Notes under the pieces: model-generated
What the model saw: the letters and a program-made list of their open reading frames with translations, nothing else
What the model was told of the DNA's origin: nothing
The model's database searches: none
In this document: positions 61,018-64,000 of the stretch, in pieces
Numbering within the stretch: the first letter of the stretch is position 1
Layout of the letters: each line of letters starts with the position of its first letter
DNA from: Axinella damicornis
Taxonomy: Eukaryota > Porifera > Demospongiae > Axinellida > Axinellidae
Assembly (NCBI GenBank): GCA_963931865.1
Contig: OZ007510.1
Span: 374,501 to 438,500 of the forward strand
Reading direction: 5' to 3'
Length of the DNA stretch: 64,000 nt
Position numbers and translations under genes: made by a program

Positions 61018-64000
61018 GTAGATAGATAGATAGGGATAGAGATAGAGATAGATGGATAGATAGATGGATGAATGGATAGACTCCAGAATCATGAGCCTAT
61101 TAGCCTCTCATAGCAGAGAGTGCAAGAGAGAACTAGATAGAGAATCCCTTTCTACTTCCAGCTGTAAAATAAAAAGAAGATTGATTTGCTAAAGTTTTCT
61201 GGCTTTTGTTTACTACATTGGTGGTAGATTGAGGTTTGTTTGACAGGCAGTCAAGAAACCCACCAAGAGATGCTAAACATGAAGCACTTTCCTTCTTCTT
61301 GCAGCATCCACCTCCTCCCACCAGTTCACTGAGGCTGGATCCTACGAGATTTACTGCACAGAGGATGACAGCATCAGGGCCTCTGTGGTGGTGGTCAATG
61401 GAAGCAATGGTACTGTTACAGAGACACAAGACGGGGGCCCCGGGCAGTACAGTCCCATGCTGTACACCCACGCTGCGCTCATGGGGATCACGTTCGGCAT
61501 ACTACTCCCCCTGGGGGCGTTCCTCGCCCACCATGAGAAGTTCCTCATTCACAAGGTTACCCAGCCGACAGGTCTCCTGCTGGCTCTGATCGGGTTTGTG
61601 ATGGTGCTAGTGTACGTGTCGCTGGCACACGGCCAACACTTCCGGTTCCTGATCCACGGGGTGGTGGGCCTGGCCCTGCTGTTGCTGGCATTGCTCGTGA
61701 TGCCGGCACTGCTCCTGCGCAAGCCTTGGCGCAAGTGGCACAGGCGATGCGGCCATGTTGTTGCCTTCTTTGGCATGGGGAACGTCCTGCTGGTGAGCTC
61801 ATTTCCTGGAAGGGATACAGGCACCACAGACAGTAGTAGTCTGGTAGTGGTGTGTGACTATACTTACAATTGAATATGAAAGTGGAAGGCTACTCAAGCA
61901 TCATAAGCTGCATGCTGTAGTACTGAAGCACAACATCTGCAGTGCATGTCCTTCTGGAACACTAGTGTTCTCGCTGCAGCCTTTGGAGTGCTATACACAA
62001 ACACTAGTTCAGAGTGGTCAACTCCTACAACAGCTAAATTGAGTTGACACAATATAATACTTCAATGAGGGGATGAGTCTCCACACTAATAAGTTGTAGA
62101 GCCTGAAAATCTTGGTTCCTTCTCACAGGGTCTAGGTATCCTTCCTGCCCCACAGCCAGCTGCCCTCACTCTCTGTGCACTTTATGGTATCTGGTTGTTG
62201 GTGGCCATCACGGTCTACGTTCTTGTCTCCCCAAAGAAGCCAAAGTATGACTTCGAGGAGGCAGAGGAGGTGAAATACACAGCCAACCTCACACCACGTG
62301 GCAGTATCCAGACACAGCAGACTGAAATAGCAAGCAGAAAGGGATCAGCCATCAGCACCACAAGGGGGCCCAAACCACTCTTGAAGAGTGTCATCAGTGA
62401 AGAGAAGATGATCGAGCTCCGGAAGAAGAGCATGGATCCCCTGGAGGCATTGAAACAGAGGGAACAACTGGACCGAGAGCTGGGACTGCAGCACCAGAAC
62501 TCCAAGCCAGACATTGACCCTGATGCTTGGAACTCCAAATTGGATCAGCTTGAAAAGCTTGAAGAACTGGAGTCTCCAGATGAGCCTGACAACTCCCGGA
62601 TAGCACTGATCCCTGAACACCTCCGGCACAGTTCACCTGACCCCCTAGGCTTCAGTCCTCCCTGCTCCCCACCCCTTGACTCCAACCTCACAGCAGACTT
62701 CACCATAGCAACTGACTCAAGTGAAGAAGATCGAGAGGATATTGGAGTCTGTCAAAGTCCCCCAGCTCCCAAATCCTCCTCCCTCACCAGGGCCCACACG
62801 TTTGACTGTCCCATCTCACATCCGTACATTGATGACTCAGACGACAACTCCCACTGTGGGTCACTGCGACTCACCAGACACTCCAAGAGGGCTAGGAAGA
62901 CAGCGGAGGAGGTATTTGGGAAGTCTGCCAGTGCTGATCCCTTGTCTAACTCTCCTGACAACACCGTCGTTGAGGTGCAAACAGCCGCAAGCATGCGTGA
63001 GAGGCGCAGGAAGCCAGCGCTTGTTCCTCCTATCATCACCACGACACCTGCGCTACCCTCTCCTCTGACGCAGGATTCACTGTATGTCAAACAGCCTCTG
63101 CTGGACAATCACCTGGGTCATGACATTTGCCCTATTTCCAACAAGGCTGCTCGTAGAAGAGGGGTCTCTCCCATCCGGACCCGAAGCTTCTCCCCCAACC
63201 GAAGCCGAGGAGTCTCCCCCAGTCCCTCAGCAGTCACCACAGAGGACAGCGTGTTTGATGACACCTCCCCCAAACCACGCAAGAAGAAGGTCAGCGTGGC
63301 CCAGATCGAGGCGACCATATTCCCCCCCACTCCCCTGACCCTCCAACCGCCTGAACACCTGGGCATCCCTCGCTCAACCAGCTTCAGTTCCAGTGCCAAC
63401 CAGAATGTGTTCGCCGATAACGCCTTCCGCTCTGTGATGAAGATGTCACATGACGCAATCGTGTGTGCCAACAGCGTGGGAGAGATTGTGTACTGGAGTT
63501 CTGGAGCAGTGAAAATGTTTGGGTACACCCCTGGAGAGGCCATCGGCAGCTCCCTGGAGGTAAAATAGCACATGGAGTTAGTAATTGCATGTGCATGGAA
63601 TGAGATGGCTGACTGGTGGTTTCAATTCTTGCCTTCCCTCTCTCCCCCTCCTTCCTTCCTCCTCCCTCCTTCCTCTTCCCCTGTCCAGATGATTATTCCT
63701 CAAAGCTATAAGGAGAAACATCGTAATGGCATCGGCAACAGGACTGAAGACACATTGAAATACATTAGGTAGGAAAACTAATATTCACCTAGCCCCAAGG
63801 CCAGTCTAACTTTGTACTGCACTTGTTCCTCTTTCATAGGAAGCACTCGTACGCTCCTGAAGAGCAGAAACATGCACGCCTATACGCAGTAAGCTACTGT
63901 CGTTCTAGCTATGCTGCTTGGTTTCACAATCTTGGAAACATTCTCTTATAGGCCCAACCCCCTCCCTCCACACCCAGGTACATGGTGTTGCAAGGAATGG
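59311..64000 (+). CDS. Cytochrome b561-like membrane protein fused to a PAS domain, copy B (partial)
   Basis: Eight exons so far: 59311-59434, 60072-60227, 60731-60964, 61305-61792, 62129-63559, 63689-63768, 63840-63888, 63952 to the window end; about 870 aa, incomplete. The signal peptide, cupredoxin-like ectodomain and b561 core (four His: YTHAALMG, LIHKVTQ, LIHGVVG, KWHRRCGH) are as in copy A. The 477-codon exon 5 gives the fifth TM helix, then about 430 cytoplasmic residues: a charged Glu/Lys segment (about 375-460), acidic Ser clusters, an Arg/Ser-Pro stretch (RSFSPNRSRGVSPSPS) and RSTSFS. Then a PAS domain begins: FRSVMKMSHDAIVCANSVGE, IVYWSSGAVKMFGYTPGEAI and GSSLE; exon 6 adds MIIPQSYKEKHRNG. 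The layout suggests haem or redox sensing across the plasma membrane coupled to a PAS-linked output beyond 64000. No such fusion is known to me. Confidence 0.85.
60606..60730. repeat. (CA)n microsatellite, b561 copy B intron 2
   Basis: It runs directly into the acceptor of exon 3, as in copy A (50953-50991). Confidence 0.93.
60983..61080. repeat. (GATA)n microsatellite, b561 copy B intron 3
   Basis: It starts about 18 bases after the donor, the same position as in copy A. Confidence 0.95.

Overview
The window is nuclear DNA of an intron-rich animal, most likely a sponge or another early-branching metazoan (an inference from divergent animal genes, small introns, dense minisatellites and an integrase-type transposon remnant; no marker here fixes the species). 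Exon models were built by hand from GT-AG (one GC-AG) junctions, phase continuity and protein family match. Five multi-exon models close exactly in frame: 478, 975, 465, 884 and 2051 residues.

Layout. 1-740 holds a transposon remnant. 1328-5560 (+) is a Notch-ligand-like membrane protein (signal peptide, MNNL/DSL-like region, EGF repeats, one TM segment, three NPxY motifs in the tail). It ends tail-to-tail with 5861-10675 (-), an adaptor with three PTB domains; NPxY is the classic PTB ligand. 11276-11616 (-) and 11681-12031 (+) are two tiny mitochondrial genes, an LYR-motif protein and PET117, fired from a shared 64-bp gap. 12341-19311 (-) is a PPM1A/B-type PP2C phosphatase whose last intron carries nested DNA transposons. 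19988-28147 (-) is a complete alpha-actinin in 20 exons. 28874-47836 (-) is a complete HEATR5 (Laa1/HEATR5B family) in 23 exons. Head-to-head with it, 47993-52576 (+) is a membrane cytochrome b561-like protein (copy A, 388 aa).

57060-64000 repeats this last arrangement. A broken 5' fragment of HEATR5 (-) lies head-to-head with a second b561 gene (copy B, +). Copy B continues past the b561 domain into a long Ser/Pro-rich cytoplasmic region and a PAS domain that runs off the window. The order full HEATR5 - truncated b561 - truncated HEATR5 - full b561 is what one tandem duplication covering the shared promoter would leave. The b561 exon of the two copies is almost identical while neighbouring exons have diverged, which suggests gene conversion.

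The most novel item is copy B: a secreted-side cupredoxin-like region, a five-helix b561 haem domain and a cytoplasmic PAS domain in one chain, which looks like a transmembrane redox or haem sensor. The other strong theme is repeat biology: pyrimidine-rich microsatellites sit directly on 3' splice sites, minisatellites start at 5' splice sites, and a foldback family shares its terminal motif with two large minisatellites.
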